Origin: Burkholderiaceae bacterium
GTDB lineage: Bacteria > Pseudomonadota > Gammaproteobacteria > Burkholderiales > Burkholderiaceae_C
Assembly (NCBI GenBank): GCA_025458585.1
Contig: JALOSD010000007.1
Span: 1 to 55,424 of the forward strand
DNA: 55,424 nt
Direction: 5' to 3'
This document shows positions 48,822 to 55,424 of this stretch, piece by piece. Position numbers and translations under genes: made by a program. The stretch's first letter is position 1, and each line of letters starts with the position of its first letter. The notes under the pieces were generated by a model. It saw only the letters and a program-made list of their open reading frames with translations, had not been told where the DNA came from and ran no database searches.

Positions 48822-50129
48822 ATGCCGCCGAGGTCTCCCGCACCGTCCGCCCGCAGCGCCGACGACCTGCTCGCCGAGGGCCATGCGGGGCTCGCCCGCC
48901 GGCGGCCGCAGGAGGCGTTCGCAGCGTTCCAGCGCGCGCTCGCGCTCGATGGTTCGCACCCCGGCGCGTGGCACGGCCTCGGCCTGGCCTACCTGGCGCT
49001 CGGCCAGCGCGAGGTCGGCCTCGGGTTGCTGCGCAAGGCGGTCGACGCACGGCCGCGCCACGCGCGCTGGCGGCGCGATCTGGCGCAGGCGCTGATCGCA
49101 GGTGGCACGTCGGCCCAGGCGCGCGAGCAGCTCGAAGCGGCCGTGGACCTCGAGCCCGGCGACGCCGGTGCCTGGCGCGATCTGGCAGCGCTGTGTCTGC
49201 ACCTGGGTGACCTCGACGCCGCCGAGGCGCGCTATCGCACCGCTGCGACCCTGGCGTCCGAGCGCGCCGACCTGCACGAGGCGCTGGCCCGTCTGGCCTG
49301 GCGCCGCGGCCGCGTCGACGAGGCGCTCGCGCACGCCGCGCGGGCCATCGCGCTGCAGCCGTCGCTGGCACACCAGCTGATCATCGGCCACGTCCGGCCT
49401 GCGACGACCGCGCCGATGCCGCGTGCCACCCCCGCGCAGCTGCGGGCGCCGACGGGCGCGCAAGCGGCCGCGCTCGAGGCTGCCATCGCGGCGCGCGACA
49501 TCCACGTGCTCGACGACGTGCTCGCCGATCCGCACGGCCACCGCACCTGGGCGCTCGGCCAATGGGCCGGGCAGGCCGCGCTCGACGGCCGCGCCAACTT
49601 CCCCGGCGCGCAGACGCCGGCGCAGCCCTGCGACGCGCTGATGCAACGCATCGCCGACGCGCTCGGGCGGCCGTTGAAGTGGAACTCGATCGACCAGGGG
49701 GCGATCCGCCTCAGTCGCGCCGACGATCGTGCGCGCTGCGACATCCACGTCGACCACCAATCGGCCGCCGACACCTACGCCGGCGTGCTCTACCTGACCC
49801 TGCCCGAGCACGCACGCGGCGGCACCAGCTTCTGGCGCCACCGCGCCACCGGCTGGGAGCGCCGCCCGGACGCGGCCACGCTGGCCGCGGCGGGCTACCC
49901 GCGTTTCGTCGACTTCGAGCGCCGCTGGATCCCGGTCGACCGCACGCTGGCCTTCGCCGACTGGCAGGCCCGGCGCGGCGCCGACTGGCAGTGGCTGTTC
50001 GAGCTGCCGATGCGCTTCAACCGCCTCGTGGTCTACCGCAGCGATTTCTTCCACTCGATCAGCGACCTGTTTGGCCACGGACCGGACGACGGGCGGCTCG
50101 TGCAGCTGCTCTATTTCGAGGCGGCGTGA
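48822..50129 (+). CDS. TPR protein with C-terminal iron/2-oxoglutarate-oxygenase-like domain (DUF6445-like)
   Basis: The 435-residue protein has several tetratricopeptide repeats at about 12-185 (EAFAAFQRALALDGSHPGAWHGLG, then two to three similar units) and a C-terminal domain at about 225-435. The latter has IHVDHQSAADTYAGVLYLT (His309-x-Asp311), GGTSFWRHRATGW and NRLVVYRSDFFHSISDLFG (His411). This is the H-x-D...H spacing of a jelly-roll iron site, and it resembles DUF6445 (from memory). The substrate is unknown. Met starts at 48750 and 48786 are alternatives; none has a clear ribosome site. Its last 19 bases overlap the convergent mrpG. Confidence 0.75.
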   Translation: MPPRSPAPSARSADDLLAEGHAGLARRRPQEAFAAFQRALALDGSHPGAWHGLGLAYLALGQREVGLGLLRKAVDARPRHARWRRDLAQALIAGGTSAQAREQLEAAVDLEPGDAGAWRDLAALCLHLGDLDAAEARYRTAATLASERADLHEALARLAWRRGRVDEALAHAARAIALQPSLAHQLIIGHVRPATTAPMPRATPAQLRAPTGAQAAALEAAIAARDIHVLDDVLADPHGHRTWALGQWAGQAALDGRANFPGAQTPAQPCDALMQRIADALGRPLKWNSIDQGAIRLSRADDRARCDIHVDHQSAADTYAGVLYLTLPEHARGGTSFWRHRATGWERRPDAATLAAAGYPRFVDFERRWIPVDRTLAFADWQARRGADWQWLFELPMRFNRLVVYRSDFFHSISDLFGHGPDDGRLVQLLYFEAA

Positions 50130-50506
50130 AGGCGTTGGCCCTGGCGCAGCGCCCGCCGCGCCGCTGCCCGGCAGCGCGAACGCCACGGCGACGACTTCGA
50201 CGGCGAGCGCAGGTGCAGCGCCGCCTTGGCCATCAGGTTGGCCGACACCGGCGCGGTGATGAACAGGAACAGCGTGATCAGCAGTTCGTGCACGCCGTAG
50301 TTGCCGCGCGCCCAGTTGACGGCCATGCTCGCGACGAGCACGCCGCCGACGCCGAGCGTCGTCGCCTTCGTCGGCGCGTGCATGCGCATGTAGAAGTCGG
50401 GAAAGCGCAGCATGCCCACCGCGCCGACGAGCGCGAACACGCCGCCGACGACGAGCATCGCCGCGATCACCACCTGCCAGGCCCAGTGCAGTTCGTTCAG
50501 CGCCAT
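50111..50506 (-). CDS. mrpG: Na+/H+ antiporter subunit MrpG
   Basis: Small subunit of the multi-subunit Mrp (Pha/Sha) cation/proton antiporter in the inner membrane. The 131 residues have three helices and the family stretches GVFALVGAVGMLRFPDFYMRMHAPTKATTLG (about 22-52) and LITLFLFITAPVSANLMAKAAL. The basic, Arg-rich C-terminal tail (about 100-131) is longer than usual and runs 19 bases into the end of the convergent TPR gene. It is the last gene of the Mrp operon. Confidence 0.93.
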   Translation of the reverse strand: MALNELHWAWQVVIAAMLVVGGVFALVGAVGMLRFPDFYMRMHAPTKATTLGVGGVLVASMAVNWARGNYGVHELLITLFLFITAPVSANLMAKAALHLRSPSKSSPWRSRCRAAARRALRQGQRLHAASK

Positions 50507-50513
50507 CGCCGCC

Positions 50514-50798
50514 TCACTCGATGACGTCGCCGCGGCTGAGGTAGCGCGACAGCGCCACCGTCGACACGAAGCCGAGCAGCGCGATCAGCAGCGCCGCCTC
50601 GAAGAACAGCTCGGTGCCGAAGCTGATGCCGAGCAGGATCACGAGGGCAACGACGTTGATGTACATGGTGTCGATCGCGAGCACGCGGTCGGTGGCCTCG
50701 GGGCCGCGCAGCAGGCGCCACGCCGACAGCACCAGCGCCAGCCCGACGGTGGCGAACGCGAAGTCCAGGGCCCAGCCCACGAGCGGCAGGTCGGTCAT
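50514..50798 (-). CDS. mrpF: Na+/H+ antiporter subunit MrpF
   Basis: A 94-residue, three-helix subunit of the Mrp antiporter. The family stretch LLRGPEATDRVLAIDTMYINVVALVILLG (about 29-57) with the conserved D-R-V-L-A pattern is clear. The ATG at 50798 overlaps the mrpE stop (ATGA), and mrpG starts seven bases after its stop. Confidence 0.94.
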   Translation of the reverse strand: MTDLPLVGWALDFAFATVGLALVLSAWRLLRGPEATDRVLAIDTMYINVVALVILLGISFGTELFFEAALLIALLGFVSTVALSRYLSRGDVIE

Positions 50799-51301
50799 CG
50801 GAAGATCTCCATCAGCGGTCGTTCGTAGCGGTCCTTGATCTGCGCGGCCATCGCCGGCGGGTCGTCGCAGTCGAGCGCATGCACGAGGATCCGCCCCGCC
50901 TCGTCGTCGACGATGCACGACACCGTGCCCGGCGTCATGGTGATGATCGTCGCCAGCAGCGAGATGGCGGTTGGGTGGCGGGTGTCCAGCGGCACCGGCA
51001 CCCACGCTGGCCGCGGGTTCGACGCCGGGCTCAGCACGATGCGCGCGACGGTGATGTTCGACACCACGATGTCCCACAGCACGACGAGCGTGAAGCGCAG
51101 CGCGGTGGCGAACGCGCGCGGCCTCGTCGCCGGCCCGAGGAAGCGGTGGGTGACCTTCGGCACGACCAGGCCGAGCACCACCGCGGCGATCAGGTCGGCC
51201 GGCGCGACGCTCTGGCGCAGCAGCAGCCATACGACGGCCAACAGCACCGACAGCGCCGGGTGGGCGAACCAGCCGCCGTCGTCGCGCGGGCGTGGCGTCA
51301 C
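50795..51301 (-). CDS. mrpE: Na+/H+ antiporter subunit MrpE
   Basis: A 168-residue membrane subunit of the Mrp antiporter. After two N-terminal helices come VVLWDIVVSNITVARIVLSP and ATIITMTPGTVSCIVDDEAGRILVHALDC, both typical of MrpE. The end DRYERPLMEIF is also usual. The start is GTG at 51301, overlapping the mrpD stop (GTGA). Confidence 0.93.
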   Translation of the reverse strand: MTPRPRDDGGWFAHPALSVLLAVVWLLLRQSVAPADLIAAVVLGLVVPKVTHRFLGPATRPRAFATALRFTLVVLWDIVVSNITVARIVLSPASNPRPAWVPVPLDTRHPTAISLLATIITMTPGTVSCIVDDEAGRILVHALDCDDPPAMAAQIKDRYERPLMEIFR

Positions 51302-52914
51302 GGTGTCGCTCCCGGTGTGGCCCCCGGGCGCTTCTCGAAGCGGTAGGGCCTGGTGGTGTCGATGCGCTCGCTGCCGAGCACGGCGCGCGCGTAGGCGGCA
51401 CGGTCGACGAGCTGGCGCGCAGCAGCGTCGGTGTAGCGCTGGATCGGCGCGGCGAACACGCTCATAGCCACCGTCGCGCCGAGCAGCGCCAGCGTCGCGC
51501 CGACCAGCTTCGGGCTCGCGCCCGAGGCGCCGTAGGCCGGCGCGTCCTCGCGCACATGCCAGAACAGGATGCTGCCGGCGCGCGCCAGGCCGATCAGGGT
51601 GAGGAAACCGACGCCGAGCACGACGGTCCACACCAGTGCCTGCCACGCGTGCGCGCTCGCGGCTTCCAGGATCATCAGCTTGCCGATGAACCCCGGCAGC
51701 GGCGGCAGGCCGGCGGCCGACGCGGCCGCGAGCAGCAGCATCAGCCCGAGCAGCGTCGGCTGCGCGATAGGCGACGCCGGCTCGAGCCGGTCGGCGGCGT
51801 CGCCGCGCTGCGCGGCCACGAGTTCGGCGAGCAGGAATAGGCCGGCGACGACGATCGTGCTGTTGGCCATGTAGTAAAGCGCCGCCGACCAGGCCGCAGC
51901 GCTGAACAGGCCGAGCGCCGCGAGCACGGTGCCCACGGAAGCCACCGTGAGCCAGGCCACCAGCCGCGCCAGCGTGTGCGCCGCGAGGGCGCCCAGCACG
52001 CCGACCGCGCTCGTCAGCAATGCCAGCGGCAGCAGAAGGGGCTGCACCGTGAACGCCGAGTCGCCGGCCTCGGCGCCGAAGACGACACCGTGCACGCGCA
52101 GGATGGCGTAGACGCCGACCTTGGTCATGATCGCGAACAGCGCCGCCACCGGCGCGCTCGATGCCGAATACGTCGCCGGCAGCCACATCGCCAGCGGCAT
52201 CAGCGCGGCCTTGAAGCCGAAGACGACGAGCAGCAGCAGCCCGGCCGCCTGCACGACGACCGACTCCGGAGCCGTCACCTCGGGCACGCGCAGCGCGAGG
52301 TCGGCGAAGTTCAGCGTGCCGGTCTTCGCGTACAGCAGGGAGACGCCGATCAGGAACAGCGCCGACGCGGTCAGGTTCAGCACCACGTAGTGCACGCCGA
52401 CGCGGAAGCGCTCGCGGCCCTGGCCGTGCAGCATCAGCACGTACGACGCGATCAGCAGCACCTCGAAGAACACGAACAGGTTGAACAGGTCGCCGGTGAC
52501 GAACGCGCCGGCCAGTCCCATCAGCTGGAACTGGAAGAGCGCGTGGAAGTACCGCCCGTGCGCGTCCCAGCCGCCGGTGGCGTACCACAGCACCGGTAGC
52601 GCGACGACCGCGGTCAGCAACAGCAGCATCGCGCCGAGGCGGTCGATCACCAGCACGATGCCGAACGGCGGCGGCCAGTCGCCGACGCGGTAGGCGCGGA
52701 TCTCCCCGCCGGCGGCCTGCATCGCCAGCAGCGCGGCGACGACGAGGAACAGCGCCGTCGAGGCCAGCGCCACGCGCCGGGCCCACAGCAGCTTGCGGTG
52801 GCCGTGGCCGCCGTGGCTGTCGCCGCCGTGGTCGCCGAGCAGCAGCAGCAGCGCGGCCGTGATCGACGGCAGCAGCACCGGCACGATCGGCAGGTGGTCG
52901 GCGATCCAGCTCAT
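51298..52914 (-). CDS. mrpD: Na+/H+ antiporter subunit MrpD
   Basis: Large complex-I-like (NuoN/M-related) subunit of the Mrp antiporter, 538 residues with about fourteen helices. Key segments are GDLFNLFVFFEVLLIASYVL (Glu in the proton path), FGFKAALMPLAMWLPATYSASSAPVAALFAIMTKVGVYAILR (the conserved Lys segments) and GLPPLPGFIGKLMILEAA. An early loop is rich in His, Asp and Gly (GDHGGDSHGGHGHRK, about 27-41). The start at 52914 overlaps the mrpC stop. Confidence 0.95.
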   Translation of the reverse strand: MSWIADHLPIVPVLLPSITAALLLLLGDHGGDSHGGHGHRKLLWARRVALASTALFLVVAALLAMQAAGGEIRAYRVGDWPPPFGIVLVIDRLGAMLLLLTAVVALPVLWYATGGWDAHGRYFHALFQFQLMGLAGAFVTGDLFNLFVFFEVLLIASYVLMLHGQGRERFRVGVHYVVLNLTASALFLIGVSLLYAKTGTLNFADLALRVPEVTAPESVVVQAAGLLLLVVFGFKAALMPLAMWLPATYSASSAPVAALFAIMTKVGVYAILRVHGVVFGAEAGDSAFTVQPLLLPLALLTSAVGVLGALAAHTLARLVAWLTVASVGTVLAALGLFSAAAWSAALYYMANSTIVVAGLFLLAELVAAQRGDAADRLEPASPIAQPTLLGLMLLLAAASAAGLPPLPGFIGKLMILEAASAHAWQALVWTVVLGVGFLTLIGLARAGSILFWHVREDAPAYGASGASPKLVGATLALLGATVAMSVFAAPIQRYTDAAARQLVDRAAYARAVLGSERIDTTRPYRFEKRPGATPGATP

Positions 52915-53258
52915 GGCTTGTCGGCGTCGTCGGGCTTGCCGTCGACGTGGTCGCTGCCGTTCTCGTGACGACTGCGCAGCGCGAGTTCGATCACGAAGCC
53001 GGTGGTGGCGAAGCCGATCACGATCGCGGTCAGGACCAGCGCCTGCGGCAGCGGGTCGGCGAACTCCGCGGCTCCGGCGGACAGGATCGGCGGCGCGCCG
53101 GCCCACAGCCGGCCCATCGAGAAGATGAACACGTTGACCGCATAGCCGATCAGCGTCAGCCCGAGCACGACGGGAAAGGTGCGTGCGCGCAGCAGCAGGT
53201 AGATGCCCACCGCGACGACCCAGCCGATGCCGGTGGCGACGAGGAACTCCATCGTCAT
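52911..53258 (-). CDS. mrpC: Na+/H+ antiporter subunit MrpC
   Basis: A NuoK-like subunit of 115 residues with three helices. VVLGLTLIGYAVNVFIFSMGRL (about 30-51) and DPLPQALVLTAIVIGFATTGFVIELALR are the family signatures. The C-terminal tail (about 98-115) is acidic and Asp/Lys-rich. The ATG at 53258 overlaps the mrpA stop (ATGA); a second in-frame ATG is two codons on. Confidence 0.94.
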   Translation of the reverse strand: MTMEFLVATGIGWVVAVGIYLLLRARTFPVVLGLTLIGYAVNVFIFSMGRLWAGAPPILSAGAAEFADPLPQALVLTAIVIGFATTGFVIELALRSRHENGSDHVDGKPDDADKP

Positions 53259-55424
53259 GGCGTCGTCCTCGCGGCCGAGTCGTCGCCGGGCCGCGCCGAG
53301 TCGACTCGACCCCCACGAGAGGCGGGCCGGGCGTCGCCCGGCCACGGGGGCCTCGTCTTCGCCGGCTCCTTGCTCGCCGCGCCGAGGGCCGACAGCATCA
53401 GCATCGTCGCGCCGACCACGGTGACGTAGACGCCGAGGTCGAACAGCGCCGCGCTGGCGAGCGGCAGCTCGCCGAGCAGCGGCACGTGCGGGTGGCCGTG
53501 CGCGCTGGTGAGGAACGGCTCGCCGAGGGCGAACGCGCCGACCCCGGTCAGCCACGCGATGCTCAGGCCGGCGCCGATCCAGCGCGTGAAGCGCCGGCCG
53601 GCGGCGCCTTGCAGCACCGCCTCCGCGCGTTCTTGGCCCTGCGCCATGTACTGCAGCACCAGCGCGACCGCGGTGACGAGGCCCGCGATGAAGCCGCCGC
53701 CGGGCAGGTTGTGGCCGCGCCAGAAGATGTACGCCGTGACGACGAGCGCCATCGGCAGCACCAGCCGCGCCGCCATGCGCAGCAGCATCGGCTCGCGGCC
53801 GTAGCTCCACGCGCGCCCCTGCGGGTCGAGGTCGGGACGGCGGGTGCGGAAGCCGTCGAGCAGCGCGAGCACGCCGACGGCGGCGATGCCGAGCACGGTG
53901 ATCTCGCCGAAGGTGTCGTAGCCGCGGAAGTCGACCAGGATCACGTTGACCATGTTCGTGCCACCGCCGCCCGGCACCGACTGCTCGAGGAAGTACCAGC
54001 TGATCGACTCGTGGTCGCGCGTGAGCATCAGCCAGGTCAGCCACGCGATGCCGCCGCCACCCGCCGCCGCCAGTCCGGCGTCGCGCCAGCGCCGGCCCGT
54101 GCTCGACTCCTTGGGCGAGAACTGCGGCAGCAGCGCCAGGCCCATCAGCAGCAGCGCGGTCGACACGACGTCGACCGACAGCTGCGTCATCGCGAGGTCG
54201 GGCGCCGACAGGGCGACGAAGGCGAGCGAGGCCACCAGTCCGACGCCGCCGGTGAGCACGACGGCGACGAAGCGCTGCCGGTGCTGCACGAGCAGCAGGC
54301 CGCCGGTGACGAGCAGCAGCACCCACGCGCCGACGGCCACCGGCGGCGCGGGCAGCAGCGTGCGCGCCTGCGCACCCAGGCCCTCGTCGGGCCCGGTCCA
54401 GAACGGCAGGGCCGCGAACACGACGGCCAGCGCGACCATCCACGCCGCATAGCGCTGCAGCGAGCCGTTCTCGAGCCCGCGCGTGACGCGCCCGGCGGCG
54501 CCGAACAGTCCGTCGATCGTCGCCGTGAAGATCGCCCTGCCGCCGCGCCCGCTCGGCACGTAGCGGTGCAGCAGGCCGCCGCGCTGCAGGCCGGCGTACA
54601 GCCCGACGCCGGCCACGAGCGCGAACATGCTCATCAGCAGCGGCGCGTTGACGCCGTGCCACAGCGACAGGTGGAACTCGGGCGCCGGCGCGCCGAGCAC
54701 GGCCGACGCGACCACGGTGACCAGCGGCCCGGCGATCACCATCGGCGCCAGGCCGACCGCGATGCAGACCGCGACGAGCAGGATCACAGGCGCCTTCATG
54801 CCGAGCGGCGGCTCGTGCGGGTGCGGGTTCGGCAGGTCCTTCGGCGGGCCGTTGAAGAACGTGTCGTGCACCAGGCGCAGCGAGTACGCGACCGAGAACA
54901 CGCTGGCCAGCGTCGCGAGCACCGGAACGGCCCAGCCGGCGGCACCCCACAGCCGTGCCGGCGCGCGCACCGCTTCGTCGAGCATCATCTCCTTGCTGAT
55001 GAAGCCATTGAATGGCGCGATGCCGGCCATCGCCGCGCTGGCGAGCAGCACCAGCGTGCCCATCATCGGCATCATCGCCATCAGGCCGCCGAGCCTGCGC
55101 ATGTCGCGCGTGTGCGTCTCGTGGTCGATGATGCCTGCACTCATGAACAGGGCCGCCTTGAAGCTCGCGTGGTTCAGGATGTGGAACACCGCGGCCACCG
55201 CCGACATCGGCGAGGCGAGGCCGATCAGGAAGGTGATCAGGCCGAGGTGGCTGACCGTCGAGTAGGCGAGCAGGCCCTTCAGGTCGTGCTTGAAGATCGC
55301 GACGAAGGCGGCGAAGGTCATCGTCGCCAGGCCGACGCTGGCGACGATGCCCTCGAACAGACCCGTGCCGCCGAGCACCGGGTACAGCCGCATCATCATG
55401 AACAGGCCCGCCTTGACCATCGTC
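53255..55424 (-). CDS. mrpA: Na+/H+ antiporter subunit MrpA with fused MrpB-like end, 5' end outside the window
   Basis: The largest, NuoL-like Mrp subunit. The visible part (about 722 residues) starts within the antiporter domain at TMVKAGLFMMMRLYP. It goes on through DLKGLLAYSTVSHLG and FHILNHASFKAALFMSAGIIDHE (the conserved Lys/His path), then AMAGIAPFNGFISKEMML. The C-terminal part, from about ARLVLPMALVVTAYIFWRGHNLPGGGFIAGLVTAVALVLQ, is the MrpB-type domain, so A and B are one chain and no separate mrpB exists. The last 35 residues are Pro/Arg-rich and variable. It is cut by the right end of the window. Confidence 0.95.
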   Translation of the reverse strand, partial: TMVKAGLFMMMRLYPVLGGTGLFEGIVASVGLATMTFAAFVAIFKHDLKGLLAYSTVSHLGLITFLIGLASPMSAVAAVFHILNHASFKAALFMSAGIIDHETHTRDMRRLGGLMAMMPMMGTLVLLASAAMAGIAPFNGFISKEMMLDEAVRAPARLWGAAGWAVPVLATLASVFSVAYSLRLVHDTFFNGPPKDLPNPHPHEPPLGMKAPVILLVAVCIAVGLAPMVIAGPLVTVVASAVLGAPAPEFHLSLWHGVNAPLLMSMFALVAGVGLYAGLQRGGLLHRYVPSGRGGRAIFTATIDGLFGAAGRVTRGLENGSLQRYAAWMVALAVVFAALPFWTGPDEGLGAQARTLLPAPPVAVGAWVLLLVTGGLLLVQHRQRFVAVVLTGGVGLVASLAFVALSAPDLAMTQLSVDVVSTALLLMGLALLPQFSPKESSTGRRWRDAGLAAAGGGGIAWLTWLMLTRDHESISWYFLEQSVPGGGGTNMVNVILVDFRGYDTFGEITVLGIAAVGVLALLDGFRTRRPDLDPQGRAWSYGREPMLLRMAARLVLPMALVVTAYIFWRGHNLPGGGFIAGLVTAVALVLQYMAQGQERAEAVLQGAAGRRFTRWIGAGLSIAWLTGVGAFALGEPFLTSAHGHPHVPLLGELPLASAALFDLGVYVTVVGATMLMLSALGAASKEPAKTRPPWPGDARPASRGGRVDSARPGDDSAARTTP

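Noticed and set aside
48609..50186. Upstream extension of the EamA frame with a repeating RRHGVTAS peptide
   Set aside because: The peptide is just the octanucleotide repeat read on the other strand; the EamA protein starts normally at 48608.

Overview
The window is very GC-rich DNA from a phototrophic proteobacterium. Its centre is most of a bacteriochlorophyll photosynthesis gene cluster. The gene order bchF-N-B-H-L-M-lhaA-puhA-B-C-acsF-puhE, divergent from aerR-ppsR-bchG-bch2-bchP-bchI-D-O, together with the aerobic cyclase AcsF, fits a betaproteobacterium of the Burkholderiales (Rubrivivax/Roseateles-like). That placement rests on gene content and order, not on a tree.

Layout. (1) 1-5.4 kb: a TRAP-transporter binding protein diverges from a fused hydantoinase/5-oxoprolinase, followed by a Uma2-type gene. 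(2) 5.4-12 kb: chorismate synthase (aroC), then two overlapping cyclic-di-GMP genes (a sensor diguanylate cyclase and a PAS-GGDEF-EAL protein). (3) 12.2-17.8 kb: an RND efflux pair whose permease is frameshifted, a beta-barrel protein and a small lipoprotein. (4) 17.9-19.4 kb: an acyl-CoA ligase just downstream of the photosynthesis operon. (5) 19.5-33.9 kb, minus strand: a twelve-gene photosynthesis superoperon with many stop/start overlaps. (6) 33.9-44.2 kb, plus strand: regulators aerR (frame-broken) and ppsR, then bchG, a PucC-like gene, bchP, two small unknown genes, bchI, bchD and bchO. (7) 44.3-47.1 kb: lutABC for lactate oxidation. (8) 47.2-50.1 kb: a small membrane protein, a DMT/EamA exporter, an octanucleotide tandem repeat and a TPR/iron-oxygenase-like gene. 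(9) 50.1-55.4 kb: an Mrp-type Na+/H+ antiporter operon, with the mrpA 5' end outside the window.

How the genes work together. BchI, D and H insert Mg into protoporphyrin. BchM methylates it and AcsF closes ring E using oxygen. BchL, N and B reduce protochlorophyllide, and BchF hydrates the 3-vinyl group. BchG and BchP attach and reduce the isoprenoid tail. PuhA, PuhB, PuhC, PuhE and LhaA build the reaction centre and LH1. The genes bchC, bchX, bchY, bchZ, all crt genes and the puf operon are not in the window, so they must lie elsewhere if the cell is phototrophic. PpsR is the expected repressor. The bchF-aerR intergenic region and the ppsR-bchG gap each carry two PpsR-type palindromes (TGT-N12-ACA or one base off). 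In the bchF-aerR region the two palindromes overlap at a shared centre, and each outer arm coincides with a TTGACA -35 box.

Points that need care: the RND permease and aerR both have broken reading frames, and bchO appears to lack an internal segment. These are either real lesions or assembly errors.
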